Of a stretch of DNA of 44,537 nt, positions 1 to 9,030 are shown piece after piece. This stretch comes from a virus: the IMG/VR virus record IMGVR_UViG_3300005825_000019, positions 1-44,537 of that record; one strand, written 5' to 3'. How positions within the stretch are numbered: the first letter of the stretch is position 1; each line of letters begins with the position of its first letter. The translations under genes and the position numbers were made by a program. Under the pieces are notes generated by a model, which saw only the letters and a list, made by a program, of their open reading frames with translations, was not told where the DNA came from and did not search any database.

Positions 1-1765
1 TCACGTCGGGCGTGACTTCGACCACGCGCACCGTCGGGACCGAGCTGTTGGCGGGGGCTGCGGTGTTGTTCACGACGCACTGCACAGCCTGCAGGAATGC
101 GCCCTTCGGCAGATCGACCGCCCACAGCAAGCGCGGCCGCAGCTCCTTGGATGCGTTGCTCTGCAGCGTAGACCAGCTGTCGGACGCCACGGTGAAGGTC
201 CAGACAGCGGTATCGGGCAAGCCCAGGTAAAGCGGTCGGGCCCGCTCCATCGCGATCATGGTGAAGCGCTGCCGCGCTGGCGAATAGTCGATCTCCGCCG
301 ACCCCGACAGCAGCGGGCTGGTGGCGAAGGTCTGCACGCCTTGCCACGTCGAAGGTACCTGCTTCGAGTTAGACGCCAGAACCTTCCAGATCCCGTTCGT
401 GTACGCGATCGCGACCGCTTCGGCTGGCTGCAGAACCATGTCGGCGCTGCCCGGGCAGAACAGCTTGTTGCCGGCCGAGCTGCCCGCATCGTTGTGCTTC
501 AGCGTGATCGTGAACGCGCTTTCGTTGATCAGGTGCCGGATGATCCGAGAGTTTTGATAGGTCTGCGTCCCGTCAAAGCCAGTGATCACCGCGTTGCCAG
601 ATGGCACCAGCCGGAACACGTCGGCGTATCCCCAGCCGGTCGGCGCAAAGTTGTTCTCGGTCGCAGCAACAGCGGTGCCGAACGATGCCTGGTCGACGTT
701 GATCTGCTCGAGCAGCCGCCAGCGGGCGCTCGTGGCATCGTAGGAGATCGCGACCGAACCGCCTGGCGCGATCCACTGGCCCAGACCGTTCGGGGTGAAC
801 GTGCGATTGCTGGCCGAGCTGCCGACGTTGTCGTGCTGGATGAAGATCGGGAACGTGCCGACGTTGATCAGCAGCTTGCGCTTGAGAAGCGCCGTTGCGT
901 CAAAGCCGCTGATCCCCAGCGTCGTCGTGGACGACAGCCGCACGATCGTCGCGTCACTCCAGCCGGCGGGCGCGTAGTTGTGCGTCGATGCGGTGATCGC
1001 CGACGGCGTGATCACGTTGTCGCCCAGGTCCCCAGGCGTCAGCGTGGCCCACGTGGCAATGCCCGCTGTCGTGCGCAAGAACTGACCGTTCGTCCCGACA
1101 GCGAGCTTCGACACCCCGATCGCGGCCGCGGCGTCGATGTTGGCGTTCAGGATCTTCTGCGCGATGTAGCTGGCGCCATCGTAGGCGATGACCGCGTCTG
1201 TTCCGGGCGTCCCGATCGTCGCAGCGTCCAGGTTCTTGCCGCGCAGCGATGCGGCATCGGTGCTGCCGATCTCCGCGAACGCAAGCGCGCTGACGCCCAG
1301 CGTGATGGGATTGTCAGTCGTCAGCTGAAACAGCGAATCGGCATTCACCGAGCCTTCGGCGACGGGGATCAGGCATCCGGCTTTGATCTCCGCATCGGCG
1401 TCGAAGTCCGCGGCGCGGGTCCAGCCGATGGTCGCGGCGACGTAGATGCCATTTTCCGATGCGGTGCCTTGCGCCTTCACCAGAACGCGGTCGCCGTCGG
1501 CCAGCGACACGCCATCGATGGTCAGCAGCCCCGAGAGCGCGATGTTTGCGATCGTCGCGACCCGGCACGTCGACTTGTATTCGACAACGCTTGATCCGAT
1601 CGGCGTCGCGGTGATGTCGATGATCGTCTTATCGTTCACCGGGTCATCCGTGATGACGACATCACCGGTGAAGTCGATCGCGTTGCGCCGCGGATAGGTC
1701 GATCCGCCGTTCTCCGACAGATCCTTGTAACCCAGAAGATCCTTGATCCAGACTTCGCCTGACAC
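1..1765 (-). CDS. Tail fibre protein, C-terminus cut by window edge
   Basis: 588 codons are visible from a GTG start at 1765; the frame stays open to base 1, so the C-terminus lies outside. A GGGGG tract six bases before the GTG is the likely ribosome binding site. Residues about 66-166 form a common phage-fibre domain with the NGIYV and TRAADFD motifs. Residues about 260-352 and 370-463 are a diverged internal duplication; both copies carry a G-W-(S/G) start, a GSSA-N motif and a W-(R/K)-(L/V)-L end. As the last gene of the tail cluster it probably encodes the distal receptor-binding fibre. The fibre class is well supported by the domain; receptor specificity cannot be judged, especially without the C-terminus. 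Confidence 0.85.
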   Translation of the reverse strand, partial: MSGEVWIKDLLGYKDLSENGGSTYPRRNAIDFTGDVVITDDPVNDKTIIDITATPIGSSVVEYKSTCRVATIANIALSGLLTIDGVSLADGDRVLVKAQGTASENGIYVAATIGWTRAADFDADAEIKAGCLIPVAEGSVNADSLFQLTTDNPITLGVSALAFAEIGSTDAASLRGKNLDAATIGTPGTDAVIAYDGASYIAQKILNANIDAAAAIGVSKLAVGTNGQFLRTTAGIATWATLTPGDLGDNVITPSAITASTHNYAPAGWSDATIVRLSSTTTLGISGFDATALLKRKLLINVGTFPIFIQHDNVGSSASNRTFTPNGLGQWIAPGGSVAISYDATSARWRLLEQINVDQASFGTAVAATENNFAPTGWGYADVFRLVPSGNAVITGFDGTQTYQNSRIIRHLINESAFTITLKHNDAGSSAGNKLFCPGSADMVLQPAEAVAIAYTNGIWKVLASNSKQVPSTWQGVQTFATSPLLSGSAEIDYSPARQRFTMIAMERARPLYLGLPDTAVWTFTVASDSWSTLQSNASKELRPRLLWAVDLPKGAFLQAVQCVVNNTAAPANSSVPTVRVVEVTPDV

Positions 1766-1778
1766 GTCTTGCCCCCGT

Positions 1779-2879
1779 TCAGCGGCGCGGGCCGCGGATG
1801 ATGTGCCCAGCTTCAGCGGCTGCGATGAACCGACCGTGCCCCCAGCGGATCATGTGGCCATGCGCCAGCGATCCGGGCGCGTCCAGCCGCCCGACTGACG
1901 CGACCGCTTCGAAGGTCTGCCCGTCGTCGAAGGACGCCATGTAGCCCTGCTCCACGGATGACTGCACGACGATGGGCCCCGCAAGGTCGGCAGCGATGCG
2001 GCTGCGCGCCGCCGAGCTCGCACCGTCGACGCCCGCCGATGCGCGCAGCGACCACGACGTCCCCGACGGGGAATAGGTGACTTCTGCAGGCGCGGCCGCG
2101 CTGACCGCTACGAACACGTTTCCGTTCCAGGCGACCGATCGAAGCTGCTTCGTGCCGACCGTCGACCGCTCGGTCCAGGTGATGCCGTCGGCGCTGGTGA
2201 TCACACGCGCGCTGGACCCGTCGCCGCCGACAGCGACGAAGAGCCCATTCGCGAAGATCACATCGAGCATGTCGTAGTTGATCGGCGACACCTGCTCGGC
2301 CCATGTGATCCCGTCAGTCGATCGAAGGATGTACGAATCGCCCGCGACCGCCTTGCCTACGGCGACGAAGACGCCCGCGCCATCGCTGGCGATGGCCTCG
2401 AGATCCTGTGCCTGCGCGTTCGCCCGTTCGGTCCAGGTGCTGCGCGGGTCAGCCGCGGTGATGATGTACGCGTCGGCGCCGTCGGAATCGCCGACAGCGG
2501 CCCACAGCTCGAGCACCGGGTCATACGCGACGCCGCGAAGCGGGAAGGCCTTCGGGTTTGCGACTTCGACCCATGCGGCCCCATCGCGCGAAACCAGAAG
2601 CGCTGCGTCGCCGCCATCGTCGTCGCCGACAGCCACGAACGCAGGGGCGAACAGAGATCCGCCTTCGTCGATGTAGCCAGCAGCGATCCCGTTCAGGTCT
2701 TCGGTGACGGGCGTCGAAATCGGTTCCATGCCCGCAGCCGGCATTCTGCGGGCGTAGACGATCTCATCCCGCAGAGCCTGGAAGACGGGGTTCACGGACG
2801 CGACAGCGCGCAGCTCGCCATCGTTTGGAAGCGAAAGTTCTTCGCTGGTCTTCGCTGTCCCAGCGTAGGCGCTTGGCAT
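1779..2879 (-). CDS. Beta-propeller-like (BNR/Ycf48-type repeat) virion protein
   Basis: 366 aa. Start chosen at ATG 2879 because AAGGA lies just upstream and the preceding gene ends at 2893; a longer reading begins inside that gene with Arg-rich sequence. From about residue 55 to the end the protein repeats blades of about 40-50 residues of the type (V/F)VAVG-x(n)-S-x-DG-x-TW-x-E, typical of sialidase/BNR and Ycf48-like propellers. About six to seven blades can be seen. The N-terminal 50 residues look like an attachment segment. It lies between the gp48-like baseplate protein and the fibre, so it is probably a tail-tip or fibre-associated adhesin. Fold class is fairly sure; ligand unknown. 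Confidence 0.75.
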   Translation of the reverse strand: MPSAYAGTAKTSEELSLPNDGELRAVASVNPVFQALRDEIVYARRMPAAGMEPISTPVTEDLNGIAAGYIDEGGSLFAPAFVAVGDDDGGDAALLVSRDGAAWVEVANPKAFPLRGVAYDPVLELWAAVGDSDGADAYIITAADPRSTWTERANAQAQDLEAIASDGAGVFVAVGKAVAGDSYILRSTDGITWAEQVSPINYDMLDVIFANGLFVAVGGDGSSARVITSADGITWTERSTVGTKQLRSVAWNGNVFVAVSAAAPAEVTYSPSGTSWSLRASAGVDGASSAARSRIAADLAGPIVVQSSVEQGYMASFDDGQTFEAVASVGRLDAPGSLAHGHMIRWGHGRFIAAAEAGHIIRGPRR

Positions 2880-2892
2880 GTTCTTGCATCCT

Positions 2893-3636
2893 TCAGCCTG
2901 GCCAGTAGATGGCCGCGGCGCTTCTGTTTTCCCAGCGGTCCCAGTCCCCGGTCGGCGTCGGCGACCACGAACCGCCATCGAGCACGACGATCACGTGTTC
3001 GACGACCACATGGGCGGGCTTCCATTGCCTGACCAGGTTCTGCACCGATCGGACTTCTTCGCGGCTGGCATTGCTGCCCCAGGTGCCCCCGTCGCCCCAG
3101 ATCCCAGGGTCGCCCCAGTCGCCATCATTCGTCCACGGGTGCGCTGTGATCACGACCCAGATCCGCGACCAGTTCGCCGGGTCTGAATCCCAGTCCCATT
3201 CATGGTTCTGGTAGATCGTCGCGGTGAAGCCGAGCTTGCCCAGCTGGTCGATGATCCCGATCGCGGTGCCCGCCTGCTGCCAGGCGTTCCAGGCGTCGAG
3301 CACGCGCGCGCGATAGGCGGCCAGCGATTCGGCTGGAAAGCGCGGCATCGACCGCTCAGCGCCCAGCAACGGGTAAGCGTCATCGGGGAACGTCTTGGAC
3401 TTGAAGAAGCGCGCCGTGACCGCCTGCTGCGTGCCTTCCGATAGGGCATCGAGCATCAGCCCCAATACGCCCATGAAGCGCTGCCCCCACGTGTTTCGTA
3501 GGAAGCCTGGGCTCTGGCGGTACATCCATTCCCGCCAGTCGCGCGCCTGACGCGTCACTGGGGGCGTTCCAGCCTGCGCAGGCACGGGCGCAGTGGATGG
3601 CGGCGTCGTCAGGCTGTAGCTGGCTGAAGCGGTCAT
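2893..3636 (-). CDS. Baseplate/tail protein, Mu gp48 / P2 gpI-like
   Basis: 247 aa; starts inside an ATGA overlap with the gene before it. A Pro/Ala-rich N-terminus (about residues 10-30) leads into a helical domain, then a segment resembling the tail protein I family (YRARVLDAWNAW, then GIIDQLGKLGF). A W/G/D-rich stretch and a closing WKPAHVVVEHVIVV motif follow, the last also typical of that family. In contractile phages this protein links the baseplate J wedge to the tail fibres, and here it sits between the baseplate genes and the fibre genes. Family assignment rests on motif and position, not on alignment. Confidence 0.65.
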   Translation of the reverse strand: MTASASYSLTTPPSTAPVPAQAGTPPVTRQARDWREWMYRQSPGFLRNTWGQRFMGVLGLMLDALSEGTQQAVTARFFKSKTFPDDAYPLLGAERSMPRFPAESLAAYRARVLDAWNAWQQAGTAIGIIDQLGKLGFTATIYQNHEWDWDSDPANWSRIWVVITAHPWTNDGDWGDPGIWGDGGTWGSNASREEVRSVQNLVRQWKPAHVVVEHVIVVLDGGSWSPTPTGDWDRWENRSAAAIYWPG

Positions 3637-4697
3637 GATGCGGCGTTCCCTGCACTATCGATCGCGACGACCTTGACCTCGGGTGATGCCGTCCAGCCGC
3701 CGGTGCGCGCGATGCTGAACTGCTGCAGGTTCATCGAATCCACGCGCGAGCTCCCGGCGGCGAAACGGGGCGTGAAGGCCGACCCGTCCCAAACGACTTC
3801 GGTATCGCCCGAGGCGTAGGCCACGTAAACGAAATACGCGACCAGGGCCGTTTCGTCTTCGACGTCGAAGCTGATCGAATCGCCTGGGGCGATGCTCGAG
3901 CCTGGCGATGGTGAGAAGTTCGTGACAGTCGGGGGCGTGACGTCTTCACCAGCGCCACCAGCAATGGGCTCCGACAGACCGCCCGTGTAAACATGCGTCG
4001 CGGGCTCGGGCCCCATGTCCAGGTCCTGCGAAAACTCCAGCCAGCCGCGCGGCGCGGTGTTCAGCGCACCGCTAGCGTAGGTCGTCGATTCGTTCTCTGG
4101 AAGGTCGGCATCGGCTCCGCCGCGTGTGAACGTGATGTAAGGGCCTGGGCCCTGGGCTGGCGCAGCAGTCGACCGAACGCCGATCTCGACCAGCAGCCGA
4201 TCTCCAGCGATCGCACTGACGTTCGACAGCGTCCCGAAGCCTGCGGGCGGAAATCGCGTGTTGCGCTGCGTGGCTGGTGGCGTTCCGCTTGCCTGCACAA
4301 ACTCGGTTCCGCCAGACGTCTGGGGGCCCAATAGCTTGCCCCGTATCGAACCGTCCGGCTTGATCACGTAGATCGCGATCTGCGCGAAGGCGTTATCGGT
4401 GCTGTTCGTTTCGCCGCAGATCAGCTGGCCCTTGACGGTCCCGCTGATCTCGACGTCGACGCGCAAGGGGCGGCTGAAAAACGAGCAGTAGCGGTAGCGC
4501 CCTGCGGATGTGAAGGTCGCGCCGAAGCCATCGAAACCGCTCCACAGAAAAACAGCGGGCGCCTTCAGCAACGATCCGACGCGCTGCGGAACCTGCGATC
4601 GCCCTGTGCCATCCCATTCCGACGTTTCAACGTTCAGGATCGTATCCGCCGATGCGGCCATCCCGAGCTGCGGCGAATAGTAGAACCGCGTGGTCAT
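3633..4697 (-). CDS. Baseplate-associated structural protein with C-terminal Ig-like domain
   Basis: 354 aa, coupled by 4-base ATGA overlaps on both sides (4694-4697 and 3633-3636). The body is beta-rich with no catalytic motif. A linker at about residues 245-260 (GAGEDVTPPTVTNFSPSPGS) introduces a C-terminal domain of about 95 residues that reads like an Ig/FN3-type beta-sandwich and closes with VKVVAIDSAGNAAS. Such domains on phage tail proteins usually mediate weak binding to cell-surface sugars. Its place in the baseplate-to-fibre run argues for a virion component. I do not recognise a specific family for the N-terminal 240 residues. Confidence 0.7.
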   Translation of the reverse strand: MTTRFYYSPQLGMAASADTILNVETSEWDGTGRSQVPQRVGSLLKAPAVFLWSGFDGFGATFTSAGRYRYCSFFSRPLRVDVEISGTVKGQLICGETNSTDNAFAQIAIYVIKPDGSIRGKLLGPQTSGGTEFVQASGTPPATQRNTRFPPAGFGTLSNVSAIAGDRLLVEIGVRSTAAPAQGPGPYITFTRGGADADLPENESTTYASGALNTAPRGWLEFSQDLDMGPEPATHVYTGGLSEPIAGGAGEDVTPPTVTNFSPSPGSSIAPGDSISFDVEDETALVAYFVYVAYASGDTEVVWDGSAFTPRFAAGSSRVDSMNLQQFSIARTGGWTASPEVKVVAIDSAGNAAS

Positions 4698-6277
4698 GGC
4701 GTGACCTCGGTACCATCCCAGGGGCCGACGGCTTCCAGCCCATACCGATCCCAGTTGTAAAGCAGCTGGTTTGATTCGGTGATCTTCATGGGCTCGGGGC
4801 CCGTCTGGACTTCGACGATCGGGCTTCCTGATCCCGGCCCCAGCCCGTAAGACCAGCGGGACGCGCCCTTATGGAAGTAGGGTGTCGATACCGTGCTCTG
4901 GCCCTCTTCGTTCACGAAGATCGACCGCTTGCCCAGCGCGGTGCCGACCACAGCACCGTTGACCAGAACGCTCTGCGATCGGTTCGTCTGCTGCCCCAGC
5001 GGAAGCTGCTGAGCCAACAGCTGATTAGGGATCCGCCCAAACTTCTCGCTCGCTTGGTTGATGTCCAGAAACGTCACGTAGTTGTGATAATGCGGCGAAG
5101 TCTCGATCGTGCTGTCTGCTGATCCGGCTACGAATGACGACGAAGCGCCGACCCACGGGCACTCATCCCCAGGGGGGCCATTGTCTAGCGCTTGCAGGCC
5201 TACGTATTTCCACTTCCGTGTCGTGTGCCATTTCATCATGAAGAACCATGAACAGTCCGAGCTCTGCCCGTCTTCGCCGATGGCATCGCAGACGCCGATC
5301 TGCGCGGTCTTCATTTGATCGGGCGCAAGGTTGAAGAAGCTCTGGCTGCCAGATGGTGCGCCGGCCAGCGTCGCATAGTGGCTAGTCGGCGTAGCGTTTC
5401 CCGTTCCGCCCCCGCCAGGCGCGGTCGTCGCAGTGCAGCCAGCGCTCGAGGCCTTCGCCTTGAAGCTTGTCGCCGCATCGATGGTGTCTTCGGCGTAGTA
5501 CCAGGAGATCCCTCCGCCGACGTCCGACGCGATCCGAAGCAGCATCTGATGTGTGTAGCCGCGATAGCTGGACGGCGTGAACGCGACCCCGCTAGCGGAT
5601 CCGATGATCTCGGACGCATCGAAGCCATGGGGGCCAGCGCCCGATCCACGCTTGCGCGGATGCAGCACGACGCGACCGCCCCCGACCGAATGGATCTGGC
5701 CTGATGCGCCCGTCGCAGCCTGCGTGATGGCTTCGCCGCCCAGCAAGCCATCGGGCACCGTGCCCACCAGCACGATCGAAGCGCGCGCTTCCAGCAGGAT
5801 CCACGCATTTGTTGCCAGCGATCCATAGGTGTCCTGCGACGCGTCGCGGATCTCCCACGAAACGGTCCCGCCGGGAACGGCGACTTCGCGCGCATTCACT
5901 GCGCAGCTGGTCGCGCTGATCACGCTTTCGATCTGGTAGGCGTTTCCATTCGCCACGATGAAGCGTCCTTTGTCGGTCGCGTAAGCGTCCGACACGAGCC
6001 CCGAGAGCCCGGTCACGATGCTTTGCCCTGCAGCGGCCGCAGCGAAGACCGCGCCAGACCCGCCGGCATTCGTGATCGGCCCGATCACGCCGTAGCTCGA
6101 TGCCCAGCGATCTTCTTCCGGGTCCGTGCTGATGGTCTTCGTCGTTGCGTCGCTGCTGGCAACAACGGACCATCCAGCCGCCTTCATGGCCCGTGACAAT
6201 GACCAGAGCTGCTTCCGCACGGACGTCGCCGTGTCGGGCTGAACGTTCGCCAGGATCACGTGGTTCAGGCTCGACAT
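4694..6277 (-). CDS. Structural protein of the baseplate region, function unknown
   Basis: 527 aa. ATG 6277 was chosen over a GTG 15 bases upstream: it forms a TGATG junction with the baseplate J gene and has GGGAG eight bases before it. The N-terminus (HVILANVQPDTATSVRKQLW) is followed by Gly/Ala/Thr-rich beta sequence containing many short blocks such as SYGVIGPITNAGG and WSVVASSDATTK. The middle has several Cys and Trp residues (CDAIGEDG, DCSWFFMMKWH). Proteins of this type occur next to baseplate J genes in phages that lack a simple P2-type layout. It may be a baseplate plate or tail-appendage connector. Expression as a late virion gene is inferred from the coupling. Confidence 0.7.
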   Translation of the reverse strand: MSSLNHVILANVQPDTATSVRKQLWSLSRAMKAAGWSVVASSDATTKTISTDPEEDRWASSYGVIGPITNAGGSGAVFAAAAAGQSIVTGLSGLVSDAYATDKGRFIVANGNAYQIESVISATSCAVNAREVAVPGGTVSWEIRDASQDTYGSLATNAWILLEARASIVLVGTVPDGLLGGEAITQAATGASGQIHSVGGGRVVLHPRKRGSGAGPHGFDASEIIGSASGVAFTPSSYRGYTHQMLLRIASDVGGGISWYYAEDTIDAATSFKAKASSAGCTATTAPGGGGTGNATPTSHYATLAGAPSGSQSFFNLAPDQMKTAQIGVCDAIGEDGQSSDCSWFFMMKWHTTRKWKYVGLQALDNGPPGDECPWVGASSSFVAGSADSTIETSPHYHNYVTFLDINQASEKFGRIPNQLLAQQLPLGQQTNRSQSVLVNGAVVGTALGKRSIFVNEEGQSTVSTPYFHKGASRWSYGLGPGSGSPIVEVQTGPEPMKITESNQLLYNWDRYGLEAVGPWDGTEVTP

Positions 6278-7440
6278 CAGACCGACTCCCACGACAGCGA
6301 AAACACCGGGATCGCGACTTCGTTGCGTTCCATCGTGATGTCAGCCAGGGGCGTCGTGAACGCGACGTTACGGACCCCGACCTGCAGAAACGCCCGATAC
6401 AGCTCACCGAAGACGATCACACCCTTCGCGTCGACGTCGCGCTTGTATCCGCCGACGTCCAGAGCTCGGAAGTAGTCGTTCAGCGCCGCGACGATCAGCG
6501 CTTGCGTGGTCGCATCGTTGTTCGCCGCCAGGATGTAGGCCTTCGCCTGGATCGTGACGTCGCGCCGCAGCGCGCTGAACACCTGCACATCGGCGCCAAC
6601 GGCGACCCGGCCCACGCCATCGGGGACCCCGTCGAGATAGTCCTGAACGGTCGAAACGACCGCGCTGGATAGCTCGCCAGACGCGCCCGCGATGTACACG
6701 TCGACGGTCCCAGGCCCGCGCGGGTTCTGGTCGTCCACGAAGGCGCGGGTGACCGATGCAGCCGCTTCGCGGGCCAGCGACGCATAGGCCAGCGACGGGC
6801 GCGCAGGCGACAGCAGGGCCCATTTGGCCCGGTTTCGTTCGCGCAGCTCGTCGTCGGTTTCTTCGTCCGACCCGTTGACCGTGATCCATGACGTCGCGCC
6901 CGACGGGATCGGGTTATTGATCGTCACGCCCGCCAGTGGCGTCTGCAGCTCGAGGATCGTGTTCGGCGCGACGTCACGATCGGCGCCCGCAGTCTCCGCC
7001 TTGAAGGTCGCGCTGACGGTACCGCCGGCGGGAATCGTGAAAGCGCCCGTGTTTCGGTACGTGAATCCGTTGACCGAATCGACAGCCACCAGCTGGCTGG
7101 CGATGACCGAATAGGGCCCGGAGCCCGGGGCTGCCACGAGCTCGATCAGCCCTTCGGTGTAGCCGGCTTCTTCGCGATCGTTGTCGTAGTGGCTTGCGGA
7201 CAGCAGCGTCAGGTAGCCGCCCGACGATGTCTCATTGAAGCCAGCTTCGGTGATGTCCGCGACCCCTTCGGTTTCGTCGGCGAAGACCTGGGCGAACGTT
7301 TCCAGCATGGACCGTTGGACGCTGCCCGCTTGCCAGCTGGTCGACGAGAAGCCCAGCGCGGCCAGCTGGTCGATCAGGATCTGAAGCGCTTCGTCCTTCG
7401 TGACGGGCGTTCGTAGTTGTCGGACGGTCAGCGATGCCAT
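6277..7440 (-). CDS. Baseplate J-like protein (Mu gp47 family)
   Basis: 387 aa, close to Mu gp47 (about 360 aa). The pattern is typical: an N-terminal helical segment (DEALQILIDQLAALGFSSTSW), SMLETFAQVFADETEGVADI, and a beta domain with IPAGGTVSATFKAET and DVAPNTILEL. The hallmark GSDEETDDELRERNRAKW is followed by a C-terminal half on how charges are laid out across VFSALRRDVTIQAKAYI. This is the wedge protein that joins the central hub to the outer baseplate. It follows the gp25-like wedge gene after 3 bases and ends in a TGATG junction, matching the Mu order gp46-gp47. Confidence 0.92.
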   Translation of the reverse strand: MASLTVRQLRTPVTKDEALQILIDQLAALGFSSTSWQAGSVQRSMLETFAQVFADETEGVADITEAGFNETSSGGYLTLLSASHYDNDREEAGYTEGLIELVAAPGSGPYSVIASQLVAVDSVNGFTYRNTGAFTIPAGGTVSATFKAETAGADRDVAPNTILELQTPLAGVTINNPIPSGATSWITVNGSDEETDDELRERNRAKWALLSPARPSLAYASLAREAAASVTRAFVDDQNPRGPGTVDVYIAGASGELSSAVVSTVQDYLDGVPDGVGRVAVGADVQVFSALRRDVTIQAKAYILAANNDATTQALIVAALNDYFRALDVGGYKRDVDAKGVIVFGELYRAFLQVGVRNVAFTTPLADITMERNEVAIPVFSLSWESV

Positions 7441-7443
7441 GGC

Positions 7444-7827
7444 CTACGTGTTCTCCGTCAGGATTTCTGTCGTCAGTGCATCCGCGGTCAGCGTCAAAGC
7501 GAAGGGCCCATACTGATCCTGCAACAGCAGCTTGATCACCAGGTCTTCGCCCGACAGCGTGACGTCCGCCGCGGCGTCGATGATCCGCTCGTCCTTCAGC
7601 GCTTCCTTGACGCAGATGCGCGCGACTTCTTCCGCCGAAGGTACCGGGCCGTTCAGGTACGCGCCCGCGCCCGCGCCGTAGTCGTCGTCATAGATCAGGG
7701 TGCCTGGCTGGGCGAGAACGCGACGGGCGACCGCTTGCGCCAGCCCCTTGCGCCCGCTGACCACGGTCAGGTTCGGATCGATGTCAAACTCGCACCAGAA
7801 GTCAGTGCCATGCAGCGGGTCGGCCAT
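7444..7827 (-). CDS. Baseplate wedge protein, gpW/gp25-like (Mu gp46)
   Basis: 127 aa, the usual size for the T4 gp25/P2 gpW/Mu gp46 family. Visible features are an N-terminal acidic/aromatic stretch (GTDFWCEFDIDPNL), a helix (GLAQAVARRVLAQPG), the loop YDDDYGAGAGAYLNGPV, and a C-terminal beta-rich half with ICVKEALKDERIIDAAADV. In contractile tails this small protein nucleates sheath assembly at the baseplate. Position directly before the baseplate J gene supports the call. The start ATG at 7827 lies 3 bases after the previous stop. Confidence 0.85.
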   Translation of the reverse strand: MADPLHGTDFWCEFDIDPNLTVVSGRKGLAQAVARRVLAQPGTLIYDDDYGAGAGAYLNGPVPSAEEVARICVKEALKDERIIDAAADVTLSGEDLVIKLLLQDQYGPFALTLTADALTTEILTENT

Positions 7828-7830
7828 GGT

Positions 7831-9030
7831 TCACACGATCTTGTGAAGGGTGCTCAGGGATGCAGCGATCGCCGTAGTGAAGGCGGTCGTCGCGGTCGTG
7901 AAGGCCAGGCTGGCTGCAGTGTAAGCCGCTGTCTCGGGCCCGGTCGGCGTCGGGATCTTCACGTAGAAGTCTAACTCGGTCTGCCAGGTCGCCAGCGCGC
8001 CCAGCCAGATCGATAGCGCGCTGGTGAAGGTCTGGCCGCGCAGCAACGGTTCGAGCGCGATCAGGGGCTGATCCCACAGCCCAGCGACGGGCTTAGAAGC
8101 GTCGCCGTTCTGAAACCACACGCAGAGCCGATCGCCTGGCGTCACCGTCACCTTCAGGCCTGGGGCGCCCGTCTGCAGCGGTACGTGCGTCATTCCCGAT
8201 CCGCGGATTCGCGCGTCGTCGGGGATCAGGTCGATCGTCCCGTCTGCGTGCTGCAGAACGGCGCGCGCTGAGAACACCGTGGTCAGGTCCATCGCGCGGG
8301 CCGACGCCGCCTTCGCCTGCGCAGCGAAGATCGCCGCAGGTCCACGCGGATCGCCTTCGGGGTGCTCCGACGTCAGGATCTGTTCGATGCCGCGGGCCGA
8401 GAAGTTCGTGACGACGTCGACGACGTTCACCGCGCCTTCGAGGCTTGCGTAGGTCATCCCTGGACGCACCAGGGGCTCTTCGGTCGCGATCGTGATGGTC
8501 CCCGTCGATTCGTCCCTGCTGACTTCGTCAGCGTCGGTCACGATCGGGACGAAGACCTCCGACGTCAGGATCTGGATCAGCCCTTCGCGCGATACGCGCC
8601 AGAAGCCGCCGACCTGGTCGGCCAGCTGCTTTATCCCCAGGCGCGCTTCGCCTTGCGGCCGCGAATAGCGGGCCTGCAGGCGCCCAGCCAGCAGGGCGAC
8701 GGTCACCGGATCAGGGGCCTCGAGCGCATCGGCGCAGATGTCGGTGAAGACCAGCCCCAGGGGCGCCTGATAGTAGTATCGGGGATCCAGCGACTTGCGC
8801 AGGCCGCCAGCGCCGCCGATCACGCGGGCGACGTACTTGCCATTGTCGACAGCGCCCGATGTGACGACGCCGATCCAGGTCGATGCGCCGACCGTGATCG
8901 CGACCGATCCCGACGCGAAGACCGCGCCCAGGTCGTCATCGACTTCAATGCGGGCCGTCCAGGGCCCGCGCTGCGGTTCGTGGATGGTCCCGCTGATGAT
9001 CGGAAAACCATTCGCGGCGATGGCGGTCAT
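7831..9030 (-). CDS. Baseplate hub/spike fusion protein (Mu gp44 + gp45-like)
   Basis: 399 aa from ATG 9030 in an ATGA overlap with the preceding gene. Residues about 1-250 look like a hub (gp27/gp44-like) protein, with alternating beta strands and IKQLADQVGGFWRVS as in hub domain linkers. Residues about 275-335 resemble the gpV/gp45 OB-fold spike base: HADGTIDLIPDDARIRGSG, then VTVTPGDRLCVWFQNGD and KPVAGLWDQ. The last 60 residues are Ala/Thr-rich and probably helical. Mu encodes hub and spike separately, so one polypeptide carrying both is a compact variant. It would form the central piercing device of the tail. The fusion is inferred from motifs. Confidence 0.7.
   Translation of the reverse strand: MTAIAANGFPIISGTIHEPQRGPWTARIEVDDDLGAVFASGSVAITVGASTWIGVVTSGAVDNGKYVARVIGGAGGLRKSLDPRYYYQAPLGLVFTDICADALEAPDPVTVALLAGRLQARYSRPQGEARLGIKQLADQVGGFWRVSREGLIQILTSEVFVPIVTDADEVSRDESTGTITIATEEPLVRPGMTYASLEGAVNVVDVVTNFSARGIEQILTSEHPEGDPRGPAAIFAAQAKAASARAMDLTTVFSARAVLQHADGTIDLIPDDARIRGSGMTHVPLQTGAPGLKVTVTPGDRLCVWFQNGDASKPVAGLWDQPLIALEPLLRGQTFTSALSIWLGALATWQTELDFYVKIPTPTGPETAAYTAASLAFTTATTAFTTAIAASLSTLHKIV

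Noticed and set aside
341-1594. Long plus-strand open frame opposite the tail-fibre gene (417 codons)
   Set aside because: Arg/Asp-rich composition without domains, no ribosome site, and a well-supported gene on the other strand. High GC content keeps such antisense frames open by chance.
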